A DNA stretch of 64,000 nucleotides from Lachnospiraceae bacterium (GTDB lineage: Bacteria; Bacillota; Clostridia; Lachnospirales; Lachnospiraceae), in contig JAUNNN010000003.1 in the NCBI GenBank assembly GCA_030531435.1, positions 1 to 64,000 of the forward strand, read 5' to 3'. Shown here piece by piece: positions 25,334-34,581 of the stretch (its first letter is position 1; every line of letters begins with the position of its first letter). Under the pieces are notes generated by a model, which saw nothing but the letters and a program-made list of their open reading frames with translations, did not search any database and was not told where the DNA came from. Position numbers and translations under genes: made by a program.

Positions 25334-26932
25334 CTATAATGGTTTAATTCTTAAATCTGCACCATCTCTAACAAATTTAGAGTGCTGTGCTTCCTTTGTA
25401 ATAACCTGTGAAACTTCACTAATTGTAAGCTTTGTTCCAGGATAAATATTTTTCTGAACAGATACTGTAGACTCTGATGTTACATTTTCTACGTCCTCTG
25501 CTATTTCATCATATTCTTTAATAAGGCTATCGTGATTTGCCTTTATTGCTTTATACTGCTCTGATAACTGCTTAAAATAATTAATCTGCTCTGCTGTAAG
25601 TGGAGCCTTCTCTTTTATTTTCTGAGCAAATGTAGCTAAAATCGGTTCAATCTTTTCAATATTCTGCTTTGCAGCTCTAATGGCTTCTTCTAAAGCCACT
25701 GCTCTAGCTTTAAGCTTTGGATCAATACCAACTTCGATCTCTGTTTCACCACCCATTTCTGAACCAATTGTAACTGCATTAACGCAACCGAGCGCTCTAA
25801 CATTTCCACCAACAATGAAACCTTTCTTACCGGTTACATCAATGTCACCATTAGCTGTAACGTTACTATGAATGATTGCTTCTGCATGCACATAGCCGCC
25901 GGCCTGAACTGTTGCATTTTCAATAAACTTGGCAACTACATTTCCGCCAGCGTTTATAATACCCTTGTTCATTCCGTTAATACCTCTGGCAATAATAATA
26001 TTACCCCCAGCCTTAACTAATGCGCCTTCAACAACACCCTTTACTTCTATGTCGCCTTCAGCTTCTACACAAAAACCTGCCTTAATGCTTCCTGTAACTA
26101 ATACATTTCCTTTAAAATCAATGTTTCCTGTTGATGTATCAACATCAACAACTTCATATACGTCTGATACAAAAACTTTTCCATCAACAAGTGTAACGTG
26201 TCCGTCAACGTCTGAAAAAATTTCTAGTTCATCTTCAGATAATGATATGTTTAAGCCATACTGAAGACGTGCACTTTTTACTTCGTTAGGAGGAATAACT
26301 TCTCCTGTTACCCTAAATCCTCTTTCTCCTTTGACTTCAGGTGTAAGAGTTGCAAGCTTCATGCCCTTAGTACACTTACTAATAGTATTAAGGTTAAAGA
26401 AGTCTACTGTACCATCTGGGTTAAGCGCAGGCTTAACATTAGGATCTGTATTGAAGAAATACTCAATTGAAGCATTTTTTCCCCTTGTTGGCTGTAAACC
26501 TTCAGCTACAACAATATCTGTGCAGTATCTTTTGTCCTTTATATATGCGCCAATAAGTTCCTGGCTAACACCATATCTAATTCCCTTATGTGTTAAATCA
26601 TTAACTATTTCAGCTGCGCCTAATTCCTGTCCGCCCTGCTGTGCTGGATAGAATCTTGCTATTGCCTTCATCTTATCATCAGACAACATAAGCTTAAAAT
26701 ATTCATTCACAGGGCGTGGATTACCTTCAGCTATTGGAAAATCAACAGGTCCAGAAAGTCCTGTCAACGCTGTGTTAAGCGCCACTGTATCAACTGTGAA
26801 ATTATTAAAGGCAAGATATTCTCTTATCTCGTTTATTAAAATAGGCTCACCACCATTAACAGGCGGAATGAGCCTTACAAAATTCTTACCACCATTGTTT
26901 ACAATCTGAAAGTAACCGTTCGTCTGTGCCAT
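25334..26932 (-). CDS. FapA family protein (DUF342)
   Basis: The 532-residue protein has an N-terminal domain, a central repetitive beta-helix region in which Gly-rich turns recur (GNVLVTGSIKAG, GDIEVKGVVEGA, GNIIIARGI, GNVVAKFIENA), and a coiled coil near 400-475. DUF342 proteins act as scaffolds; the Vibrio FapA member affects polar flagellar function. The location directly after sigD fits a motility or cell-envelope scaffold role, which is inferred. Confidence 0.85.
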   Translation of the reverse strand: MAQTNGYFQIVNNGGKNFVRLIPPVNGGEPILINEIREYLAFNNFTVDTVALNTALTGLSGPVDFPIAEGNPRPVNEYFKLMLSDDKMKAIARFYPAQQGGQELGAAEIVNDLTHKGIRYGVSQELIGAYIKDKRYCTDIVVAEGLQPTRGKNASIEYFFNTDPNVKPALNPDGTVDFFNLNTISKCTKGMKLATLTPEVKGERGFRVTGEVIPPNEVKSARLQYGLNISLSEDELEIFSDVDGHVTLVDGKVFVSDVYEVVDVDTSTGNIDFKGNVLVTGSIKAGFCVEAEGDIEVKGVVEGALVKAGGNIIIARGINGMNKGIINAGGNVVAKFIENATVQAGGYVHAEAIIHSNVTANGDIDVTGKKGFIVGGNVRALGCVNAVTIGSEMGGETEIEVGIDPKLKARAVALEEAIRAAKQNIEKIEPILATFAQKIKEKAPLTAEQINYFKQLSEQYKAIKANHDSLIKEYDEIAEDVENVTSESTVSVQKNIYPGTKLTISEVSQVITKEAQHSKFVRDGADLRIKPL

Positions 26933-26940
26933 ATTTCCCC

Positions 26941-27708
26941 TTAATCCGCTGATAAAACGATATCCATATATCCGCCAAGTTTCTGCTTCATTTTATTTAA
27001 TGCCTTTGTATGAAGCTGAGATACTCTTGATTCTGATACATCTAGGATATTGCTTATTTCCTTTAATGTAAGCTCTTCATAATAGTATAAAAGAATAACC
27101 TTCTGTTCCTTCTCAGTAAGCTGGGTCAAAGCTTCTGCCAGCATCTTTTTAAGTTCTTCCTTCTCGATTGCTTCTTCTGGTCTGTCTACTCGTGATGATA
27201 AGCCACCTTCTGAAACGTCGCTTCCTGACTCCATAAATTCATCCAGGGATACTACGCCAGTAACCTTCATCTGTGACTGCCAACCATCGTACTCCTCACT
27301 TGTAATACCAATGGCAGCTGCTATTTCATCATCTGTAGCTTCTTTACCAGTTCTAAGCTCTATTTCTTTAATGGCCTCTGTGATCTTCTTCTGTCTTTGT
27401 CTGACAGTTCTTGGGATCCAGTCCATTTTTCTAATCTGATCTAATATTGCTCCCCTGATTCTAAGAGATGCGTATGTCTCAAATTTAACATCTTTTGTCG
27501 CATCAAACTTATCTATGGCATCAATAAGACCAAAAATACCATAGCCTACCAGGTCGTCATATTCCACGTTGTAGCCAAGATACATAACAAGACGTCCTGC
27601 CACAAGCTTTACAAGTGGAGCATACTCAAGTATAAGTTTTTCCCTAAGCTCAGCAGAATGAGTTTTTGAATACTCACTCCAAAGCTTTAACTTTGCGCCC
27701 TCGTCCAT
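26941..27708 (-). CDS. sigD: Flagellar sigma factor sigma-28 (SigD/FliA)
   Basis: The 255-residue sigma-70 family protein has region 2 (GYGIFGLIDAIDKFD, then FETYASLRIRGAILDQIRKMDWIPR), region 3 and region 4 with TLKEISNILDVSESRVSQLHTKAL. The RGAILD..R..DW block is characteristic of the FliA/WhiG group. It directs RNA polymerase to late flagellar and chemotaxis genes; a matching promoter occurs at 6382-6407. As in Bacillus subtilis it lies near the end of the fla/che operon. No FlgM anti-sigma gene is in the window. Confidence 0.95.
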   Translation of the reverse strand: MDEGAKLKLWSEYSKTHSAELREKLILEYAPLVKLVAGRLVMYLGYNVEYDDLVGYGIFGLIDAIDKFDATKDVKFETYASLRIRGAILDQIRKMDWIPRTVRQRQKKITEAIKEIELRTGKEATDDEIAAAIGITSEEYDGWQSQMKVTGVVSLDEFMESGSDVSEGGLSSRVDRPEEAIEKEELKKMLAEALTQLTEKEQKVILLYYYEELTLKEISNILDVSESRVSQLHTKALNKMKQKLGGYMDIVLSAD

Positions 27709-27747
27709 TTCCTTCTCCGAAAATTTTCATTACAACCCAAAAATTAA

Positions 27748-28062
27748 TTATTCGACTTCTTCAGTAGTTTCTCCCTCAGTCACTACCATTCCGTCTTCTG
27801 TTTCTTCTGCTAACTCATCGCTATCACCACTTTTTTCGATAACAGCGCCCTCATCCGCTACAGCATCCTCATTTTCTTCAACATATGGGATGTTTTTATC
27901 GATAATGATTTTGATGATATAACCAAGAATAAGAAATAATAAAAGCGCAACAAATAACACTTTTACCATTTCTTCTAATGTATATCCATTTATATATGTA
28001 CACACTACAGCTACCGAACAGCCAAGTAGCATAACAGTAGCTGGAACCAATTTAGTTTTCAT
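27748..28062 (-). CDS. Small membrane protein in the fla/che operon, unknown
   Basis: The 104-residue protein has two membrane helices (about residues 6-25 and 32-53) with a short loop, and a long acidic C-terminal tail rich in Glu, Asp and Thr. It does not match a flagellar protein I know. It lies between cheD (adjacent) and sigD (39 bases), in a place where Bacillus has no gene. Topology predicts both ends on the same side, probably cytoplasmic. Confidence 0.8.
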   Translation of the reverse strand: MKTKLVPATVMLLGCSVAVVCTYINGYTLEEMVKVLFVALLLFLILGYIIKIIIDKNIPYVEENEDAVADEGAVIEKSGDSDELAEETEDGMVVTEGETTEEVE

Positions 28063-28548
28063 TTAAATCGTCTTCTGAGGCTTTCCAACTGACTTAATAA
28101 CATAATCTCCTGTTTCAGGGAAGAACTCAACTGTACGACCATAATTAAGTCCTGTATCCTGAGCAAGAATTGGTATTTTTAATTCGCCTAAAACCTTCTT
28201 TACTGACTGAACATTTCTTTCTCCAACCGATGTTAAATCGTTTGAATTCTGAAACTGGAACATCTGAGCTCCACCAGCTATTTTAGCAACTAGTCTTGAT
28301 TTATTTGCACCAGCTTCAACTAAAAGTCTAACCAGTTCTTTTGTTCCTGTATCAGCAAATTTTGGAATATTTGAATTATTTTGAATTAATGTACTGTCTG
28401 GGAGCATAACATGAGCTAATCCACCGATTTTTGTCTGTGGATCTCTTATTGCCACTCCAACACATGACCCAAGTCCAAGAGTTGTAACAGCGTCTGGCGC
28501 CTTACATATCTTGAGATCAGCCATTCCTACTTTTATCATTTGCGACAT
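28063..28548 (-). CDS. cheD: Chemoreceptor glutamine deamidase CheD
   Basis: CheD deamidates receptor glutamines and binds CheC. The 161-residue protein shows the GLGSCVGVAI motif with the catalytic Cys, then GGLAHVMLP with the His, and IAGGAQMF. It lies 15 bases after cheC, its partner, as in Bacillus. Confidence 0.95.
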   Translation of the reverse strand: MSQMIKVGMADLKICKAPDAVTTLGLGSCVGVAIRDPQTKIGGLAHVMLPDSTLIQNNSNIPKFADTGTKELVRLLVEAGANKSRLVAKIAGGAQMFQFQNSNDLTSVGERNVQSVKKVLGELKIPILAQDTGLNYGRTVEFFPETGDYVIKSVGKPQKTI

Positions 28549-28563
28549 AACAACGCCTACCTA

Positions 28564-29178
28564 TTACATACCTATTGATGAAAGGATCTTATCATATGAA
28601 TCAAGATCCGGAACTAAAACAAAATATCCTTCTAACTTAACATCATCAGTAAACTCTGTTTTAATAAGAAGCATCTTATCTCCAAGCTCACCAAACTCAA
28701 TTGCTGGTACTGATAAAATGGCTTCACACATATCAACACTAATTGCTGGTACTGAAGCGTTTATAAATAAGTTTGTAAGTGTTGATAATGATGATAAATA
28801 AGAACCAGTAATAATATTACCAATTTCCTTAAGCGCAGAAACTTCCATTTCTGTGAATTCGCCTTCAGTAGGTTCTTCCATTCCCATAAGCTTAGATACA
28901 AGAAGTTTTGCAGTATTCTCTTCAAGAAGGAACATGATACTACCTTTAATATCACCTTCAATAACCTGGTAAATACCAGCCATTATTGTTTCTTCTCCAC
29001 CCATTTCCTGACCTATTTCAGAAAATTCCATAAGAGCTACCTTAGGTACTCTCATATCTACTTTTGTATTAAGCAAAGTAGCTAATGCTGTTGTAGCATT
29101 ACCTGCTCCGATGTTCCCAATTTCACTGAGAACATCGAAGTAAATGCTATCCATATTGTTTAAATCAATTCTTGCCAT
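28564..29178 (-). CDS. cheC: CheY-P phosphatase CheC
   Basis: The 204-residue protein carries two CheC half-sites, SEIGNIGAGNA near residue 15 and LKEIGNIITGS near 110. Each has the E..N pair needed to hydrolyse phospho-CheY. CheC is stimulated by CheD. The two active sites look intact. Confidence 0.95.
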   Translation of the reverse strand: MARIDLNNMDSIYFDVLSEIGNIGAGNATTALATLLNTKVDMRVPKVALMEFSEIGQEMGGEETIMAGIYQVIEGDIKGSIMFLLEENTAKLLVSKLMGMEEPTEGEFTEMEVSALKEIGNIITGSYLSSLSTLTNLFINASVPAISVDMCEAILSVPAIEFGELGDKMLLIKTEFTDDVKLEGYFVLVPDLDSYDKILSSIGM

Positions 29179-29187
29179 AACAATCCT

Positions 29188-29652
29188 TTATGCCATTTCC
29201 TTCTCATTAATAACTGTTGAAAGCTCGAGAAGTGAAATAAGCTGATCTTCAACTTTTCCTACACCATTAATAAATGATGCATCCATTTTCTTACCGCTGT
29301 TAGAAACTGTATCAATCTTTGTCTCATCAAGAGTAACAACTTCTTTTACTTCATCAACGATGATTCCGATAGGAGCGTTGTTCTCTAACTTAACGATAAT
29401 GATTCTTGATTTATTTGTAATAACATCATCATCAAGACCCATCTTAATTCTAATGCTCATTACTGGAACAACTTCACCACGAAGATTGATAACTCCTTTG
29501 AAGTATTCCTGAGTATCAGGAACTCTTGTGATGCTCTGCATACGAAGAATGTTATCAACGAATGCGATATCTATTCCGTACTGTTCATCCCCTATTCCGA
29601 TGACAATGTACTGCTTTTTATCATATTCTCTAGCAATATTTAATGCATCCAT
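29188..29652 (-). CDS. cheW: Chemotaxis coupling protein CheW
   Basis: The 154-residue protein is a single CheW domain, with YGIDI.FVDNILRMQ, VINLRGEVVPVM and IGIIVDEVKEV. It couples receptors to CheA. It is ten bases downstream of cheA. Confidence 0.95.
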   Translation of the reverse strand: MDALNIAREYDKKQYIVIGIGDEQYGIDIAFVDNILRMQSITRVPDTQEYFKGVINLRGEVVPVMSIRIKMGLDDDVITNKSRIIIVKLENNAPIGIIVDEVKEVVTLDETKIDTVSNSGKKMDASFINGVGKVEDQLISLLELSTVINEKEMA

Positions 29653-29663
29653 TCTGGCCCCTC

Positions 29664-31793
29664 CTAAAATAGAACGTTTGTATCGATAATGAGTGCAACT
29701 TCACCATCACCAAGGATTGTTGCGCCGTTAATAATTCTTGAAGAACAGTTAATGTACTTACCAAGTGATTTAATAACGATTTCCTGCTGTCCCATAAGTT
29801 CATCTACTACAAGACCTGCAAGAGCATCGCCCTTCTTAACAATTACTACGATAAGGTTGTCATCATCCTTCTTATCCTTCTGAACACCAAGTACTGTGTC
29901 AAGTCTGATAATAGGAATAACAATTCCTCTTAAATTGATAACCTCTTTATTTTCAACAAATTTAATATCTGATTCTGTAACTGCTTCAATTGTATCAATA
30001 GAGCCAAGTGCAATTGCGTACTTTTCTTCTCCAACGATAACCATGAGAGCCTGAATAATAGCAAGTGTAAGTGGAAGTCTTACGCTGAATGTTGAACCTT
30101 CACCAAGCTTTGTCTTAACAGATACATCACCACCAAGAGCTTCAATCTTTGATTTAACAACGTCAAGACCTACACCTCTACCAGATACATCTGTAACAAC
30201 CTTTGCTGTTGAGAAACCAGCGCCAAAGAGAAGATCAACTGCTTCTTTATCTGACATTGCTTCAGCCTGTTCATGAGAAATAACTCCTCTATCAATAGCT
30301 TTCTGCTTAACAGCTGCAACATCAATACCATTACCATCATCACCTACATCGATGATAACGTTATTACCTTCCTGGTACGCATTAAGGAATACATGACCTG
30401 TAGGATTTTTACCTCTTGCACGTCTTACATCTTCCTTCTCAAGACCATGGTCAGCTGAGTTACGAAGTAAGTGCATAAGTGGATCACCGATTTCGTCTAC
30501 AACTGTACGATCAAGTTCTGTTTCTTCACCAGTCATTGTAAGTTCCATTGGCTTATCAAGCTTCTTTGATAAATCTCTGATCATTCTTGGGAACTTAGCA
30601 AGTACTGACTCGATAGGAACCATTCGAACCTTCATAACTGATTCGTGAAGGTTTGTAGTAACGCTTTCGAGATATTCTATCTGCTCATTAAACTCACCGT
30701 TGCCACCGCTTACATCGCCTGAACCAAATGATACAAGTGAGTTCTTTGCAATAATAAGCTCGCTGACAAGGTTCATAAGTGTATCTAACTTTTCAATATC
30801 TACACGAACTGTTCTGTTTACAACTGGCTTATTTGTAGCTGCCTTCTTAGCAGGTGCAGCTTTTGTATCTGCTGACTGAGCAACTTCTGCCTGTTCTACA
30901 ACTGCTGGTGCTTCAGAAGTCTTCTCTTCTTCCTTAGCTGGAGCAGCTTCTGCTTCTTCCTCTTCTTCTGCAACCTCAAGAATAGGATTTTCAATATCGA
31001 TTTCAGCACCTTCTGCCTTTTCAATTTCTGAAACGCTTAAGATTGCTGTCTTAACGTCATCAAAAGAAGCCTCTGTAACTACGAATATTGAGAAATCAAA
31101 TTCAAACTTTTCATCTTCAATATCCTGTACTGGAGGATTAGATACGACGATTTCGCCGCCAAGTTCTTCAATTGCTTTAAATACGAGGAATGCTCTGGCA
31201 GCTTTAAGAATACATGATTCCTGAACATATACATCGAAACCATATACATGCATGCCTTTTACGATTGCATCTGCCATAACGTGCTGTTCAGCTTCCTGTA
31301 CTTTGTAGCTCTGCCACTTCATACTTCCACCTTCAGCTGCTGGTGCAGGTGCCTTTTCTTCTTTTTCTGCGGCTGCTGCAGGTGCTGCTTCATCAGCTGC
31401 TGCTTCACCACCGCCATTTAGAATTGCCTGTAAAGCCTTAATAATAGGCTCGTTTTCATTTGTACCCTCATCCTGAGTGTTCTGAATATTGTCCTTGTAC
31501 TCTTCAAGAGCATCAAGAGCTTTAAATAAAATATCTACAAGATGGCTGTTGACTTTAATTTTACCATTACGTACTTCTGAGAACACATTTTCCATATCAT
31601 GAGTAAGGTTCTGCATTCTCTTATAACCCATAGTACCAGCCATACCTTTAAGTGAATGTGCCGCACGGAAGATCTCATTGATTGTATCTTCGTTCTCTGG
31701 CTCATTCTCGAGAATCATAAGCTGATCGCTAAGATTCTGAAGGTGTTCACCTGTTTCATCCAAGAAAATTTCTAAATACTGGCTTACATCCAT
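29664..31793 (-). CDS. cheA: Chemotaxis histidine kinase CheA
   Basis: The 709-residue kinase has an Hpt domain (His46 in AAHSLKG) and an Ala/Glu-rich linker. A CheY/CheB-binding P2-type region (about 165-265) and a second Ala/Glu/Lys-rich linker follow. A dimerisation helix pair, HATPase motifs (LRNSADHGLE, DDGNGID, GRGVGLDVVK) and a C-terminal CheW-like regulatory domain complete it. It phosphorylates CheY and CheB in response to receptors. All catalytic motifs are present. Confidence 0.96.
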   Translation of the reverse strand: MDVSQYLEIFLDETGEHLQNLSDQLMILENEPENEDTINEIFRAAHSLKGMAGTMGYKRMQNLTHDMENVFSEVRNGKIKVNSHLVDILFKALDALEEYKDNIQNTQDEGTNENEPIIKALQAILNGGGEAAADEAAPAAAAEKEEKAPAPAAEGGSMKWQSYKVQEAEQHVMADAIVKGMHVYGFDVYVQESCILKAARAFLVFKAIEELGGEIVVSNPPVQDIEDEKFEFDFSIFVVTEASFDDVKTAILSVSEIEKAEGAEIDIENPILEVAEEEEEAEAAPAKEEEKTSEAPAVVEQAEVAQSADTKAAPAKKAATNKPVVNRTVRVDIEKLDTLMNLVSELIIAKNSLVSFGSGDVSGGNGEFNEQIEYLESVTTNLHESVMKVRMVPIESVLAKFPRMIRDLSKKLDKPMELTMTGEETELDRTVVDEIGDPLMHLLRNSADHGLEKEDVRRARGKNPTGHVFLNAYQEGNNVIIDVGDDGNGIDVAAVKQKAIDRGVISHEQAEAMSDKEAVDLLFGAGFSTAKVVTDVSGRGVGLDVVKSKIEALGGDVSVKTKLGEGSTFSVRLPLTLAIIQALMVIVGEEKYAIALGSIDTIEAVTESDIKFVENKEVINLRGIVIPIIRLDTVLGVQKDKKDDDNLIVVIVKKGDALAGLVVDELMGQQEIVIKSLGKYINCSSRIINGATILGDGEVALIIDTNVLF

Positions 31794-31794
31794 A

Positions 31795-32967
31795 TTAACG
31801 TACCCCCACGTTCTTAATAATCTGTTCCGCTACGTCTTCGAGTGGAACCACGCTGTTACAAAGTCCTGAATTTGCAATAGCTCTTGGCATTCCATATACT
31901 GTACTGCTTTCTTCATCCTGAGCAACAACGAATATTTTCTTTTTATCATTTAACGCCTTAATACCGGCAGTACCATCAGCACCCATTCCAGTAAGTACAG
32001 CGCAAACAATCTCATCATATGCAGAATCCATAAGTGATTCATACATGTAGTTTGCACAAGGCTTAACACCTTCTCTTGCAGGTTCATCAGATAATGTGAT
32101 GTTGTAAAGCGCTCCTTTTTTTACAGCCTTCATATGAGTGCCACCTGGTGCAATATACACATGACCACGCTCAAGTATATCGCCTTCTTTAGCTTCTGTT
32201 ACTTTTATCTCACTAATTTCATCAAGTCTTTCAGCAAGAGAAGCTGTGAATCCTTTTGGCATATGCTGAACAAGAAGTACAGGTGCATTTAAATTTGCTG
32301 GAAGTCTTGGAATTACATCCTGAAGAGCTCTTGGTCCACCTGTTGAACTTGCTATAGCAACAATCTTATTACCTAAAATAGCCTTATGTGGTTTTAATTT
32401 AATATCTGAAGATGCACTTAAAGATGCTTTTTGTTCCTTCTCTTTAAGTCTCTTCATATCGCTTTCGCCACGAGTATGGAAGTTTACATCATATCTCGCT
32501 GAGAAAGTTGGAGCTTTTTCATCTCCGGCTTTTTTCTGTGGAACACGATGCCTTGGAATACCTCTTGAGTTTGCTACTACATCAAGCAAAGTCAAAAATC
32601 TATTCTTAAATTCATCATGTCTCGCATCCGCAACATTCTCAGGCTTCTTAATGAAATCAATAGCTCCAAGTTCAAGGGCATCAATTGTTTCCTTAGCGCC
32701 TTCAGAAGTTGTAGTACTTGCCATAAGTACTTTTGCATGAACATTTGAATTCTGCAGTTCTTTTAGCATCTGCAGACCTGTCATACGAGGCATATATACA
32801 TCAAGAACAACTGCATCGTACTCTCTTGATACTATTAATTTAAAGCCTTCAGCCCCGTCGGTTGCCATGTCAGCAACTTCAAATCTATCATCTGATGTGA
32901 TTATATCACACAACACTCTTCTCATGAGTGCAGAGTCATCTACAATGAGAATTTTTTTCTTAGGCAT
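31795..32967 (-). CDS. cheB: Chemotaxis methylesterase CheB
   Basis: This 390-residue protein has an N-terminal receiver domain (Asp56 in VVLDVYMP) joined by a linker to the methylesterase domain. The catalytic triad motifs are IASSTGGPRAL (Ser), LVQHMPKGFT (His) and VLTGMGADG (Asp). It removes methyl groups from receptors when phosphorylated by CheA. The cognate methyltransferase CheR is not in the window. Its start shares one base with the ycgR-like stop. Confidence 0.96.
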   Translation of the reverse strand: MPKKKILIVDDSALMRRVLCDIITSDDRFEVADMATDGAEGFKLIVSREYDAVVLDVYMPRMTGLQMLKELQNSNVHAKVLMASTTTSEGAKETIDALELGAIDFIKKPENVADARHDEFKNRFLTLLDVVANSRGIPRHRVPQKKAGDEKAPTFSARYDVNFHTRGESDMKRLKEKEQKASLSASSDIKLKPHKAILGNKIVAIASSTGGPRALQDVIPRLPANLNAPVLLVQHMPKGFTASLAERLDEISEIKVTEAKEGDILERGHVYIAPGGTHMKAVKKGALYNITLSDEPAREGVKPCANYMYESLMDSAYDEIVCAVLTGMGADGTAGIKALNDKKKIFVVAQDEESSTVYGMPRAIANSGLCNSVVPLEDVAEQIIKNVGVR

Positions 32968-33683
32968 TACATTCCCTTCTCTCTTCTACGGATTTTTCTT
33001 TCTTCTTCAAATATATATTTAATGATACTTTCACGTTCATCGTTCATCATATTTATGAACTGAATTCTATGCTCGTACTCGCCTTCTCTATTCTCTATTT
33101 CTTCTGATAGAAGAATGCGTCCAATAAGCTTGTACTCTGTATTCTGTCCGTTTACATATAAGTTAAACGCAAAGAGGATATTACTATCCTTTGGATATCT
33201 TACTTTAGAAATAAATCTTGCTCCACCACCACTTATATCTACCATTACACCATTATCAAATGTAATATCTGTATCAATAAAATGTACATGCTCGCTGAAC
33301 TGGGATACATCTTTTTCAGAAATCATTGAGCTCTTCATATCAAGAACACAGTTAAGTCTGTAGTACTCTCTACGCTGATATCTTCTAAGATCAGTAATAA
33401 ACTCCATTACAAGAACATATACATTATCTGACTTATATCTTTCAGCAACTCTTGCCATACACTGAAACAGACCTGATGGTGTATAAAAACAAAGACTGTA
33501 TTCATCATCTACAGATAAAAGAATCAGCTTTCCCTGTTCCATTGGCATTGCGATTTTGATTTGATCTTCTGACTCGATATCAAAAACCTGGCTTCGATAG
33601 CTTTTCTTTTCTTGAACTGTACCTTGAGCCTTTACAGTTTCGATATCAACTCTGTCCCCCACATTGATGTACTTTGAAATCAT
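32967..33683 (-). CDS. PilZ domain flagellar brake protein (YcgR/YpfA-like)
   Basis: The 238-residue protein has a YcgR-like N-terminal domain and a PilZ domain with both c-di-GMP contacts visible: RRYQRREYYR near residue 98 and DISGGGARF near 150. It probably slows or stops the motor when c-di-GMP is high. It sits between flhG and cheB. Confidence 0.9.
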   Translation of the reverse strand: MISKYINVGDRVDIETVKAQGTVQEKKSYRSQVFDIESEDQIKIAMPMEQGKLILLSVDDEYSLCFYTPSGLFQCMARVAERYKSDNVYVLVMEFITDLRRYQRREYYRLNCVLDMKSSMISEKDVSQFSEHVHFIDTDITFDNGVMVDISGGGARFISKVRYPKDSNILFAFNLYVNGQNTEYKLIGRILLSEEIENREGEYEHRIQFINMMNDERESIIKYIFEEERKIRRREKGM

Positions 33684-33696
33684 TTACACTTCCCCC

Positions 33697-34581
33697 TTAT
33701 ATAAATTTCTTCCCTTTTACCATATTTGCAAAAAATCCAGCCATACCATGTTTTGTAACAACAGGTTCAGGACTATTTGTTGTAAGTGTTTTTGCAAGAT
33801 CCATAAATGCTAACGCAGACTTTGAATTTGGATTTTGAATAGATACTGGTGTCTGCTGCATTACTGCTTTCACAAGCTGATTATCATCTGGAATAACACC
33901 TACAAATTCAATATTCATCTTAAGATATCTTTGAACTACAGCATTTAATTTTGTAAATAACTGTTTTCCTTCATCATAGTTTTCAGCTTTATTTGCTACT
34001 ACTTTTACCTGAGTCATTGCGGCATTATATCTTGGATGTCTGTTAAGCGCTTTAAGAAGCGAATATGAGTCAGTAATTGATGTTGGTTCAGGAGTTGTTA
34101 CTAAAAGCACTTCCTTACTTGCAACTAAAAATTCAAGAACCGCATCACTAATTCCAGCGCCTGTATCAATAATTATTACATCTGCAAGCTTATCAAGCTC
34201 CGCAAGATTCTGGATAAGATAGTTAATATAGTCTCTTCCTAAATTAGATAATCCTGCTATTCCAGAGCCCCCTGAAATAAAGCCAATATCCATTGGTCCA
34301 ACTGTAATTATTTCACGAATATTCTTTCCCTGATATATTAAGTCAGACAAATTGTGTTTAGGAACTGCACCAAACATTACTTCAATGTTTGCCAGACCAA
34401 AATCTGCATCAAAAATAATTACTCTCTTGCCCATCTTCTTAAACTGAACAGCAAGATTTATAGACACATTTGATTTTCCAACTCCACCCTTTCCACTTGT
34501 TACTGTAATAACTCTGGCTGATGGTGTATTTGCCACTGACTGGGCCTTTATTATGTTTCTAAGCTGTGTTGCCTGGTCCAT
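33697..34581 (-). CDS. flhG: Flagellar number regulator FlhG (MinD-like ATPase)
   Basis: The 294-residue protein shows the deviant Walker A GKGGVGKSN, DADFGLANIEVMFG and DTGAGISDAVLEF of the FlhG/YlxH group. With FlhF it controls where and how many flagella are assembled. The C-terminal amphipathic end (GMAGFFANMVKG) could bind the membrane. The start shares one base with the flhF stop (TAATG). Confidence 0.95.
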   Translation of the reverse strand: MDQATQLRNIIKAQSVANTPSARVITVTSGKGGVGKSNVSINLAVQFKKMGKRVIIFDADFGLANIEVMFGAVPKHNLSDLIYQGKNIREIITVGPMDIGFISGGSGIAGLSNLGRDYINYLIQNLAELDKLADVIIIDTGAGISDAVLEFLVASKEVLLVTTPEPTSITDSYSLLKALNRHPRYNAAMTQVKVVANKAENYDEGKQLFTKLNAVVQRYLKMNIEFVGVIPDDNQLVKAVMQQTPVSIQNPNSKSALAFMDLAKTLTTNSPEPVVTKHGMAGFFANMVKGKKFI

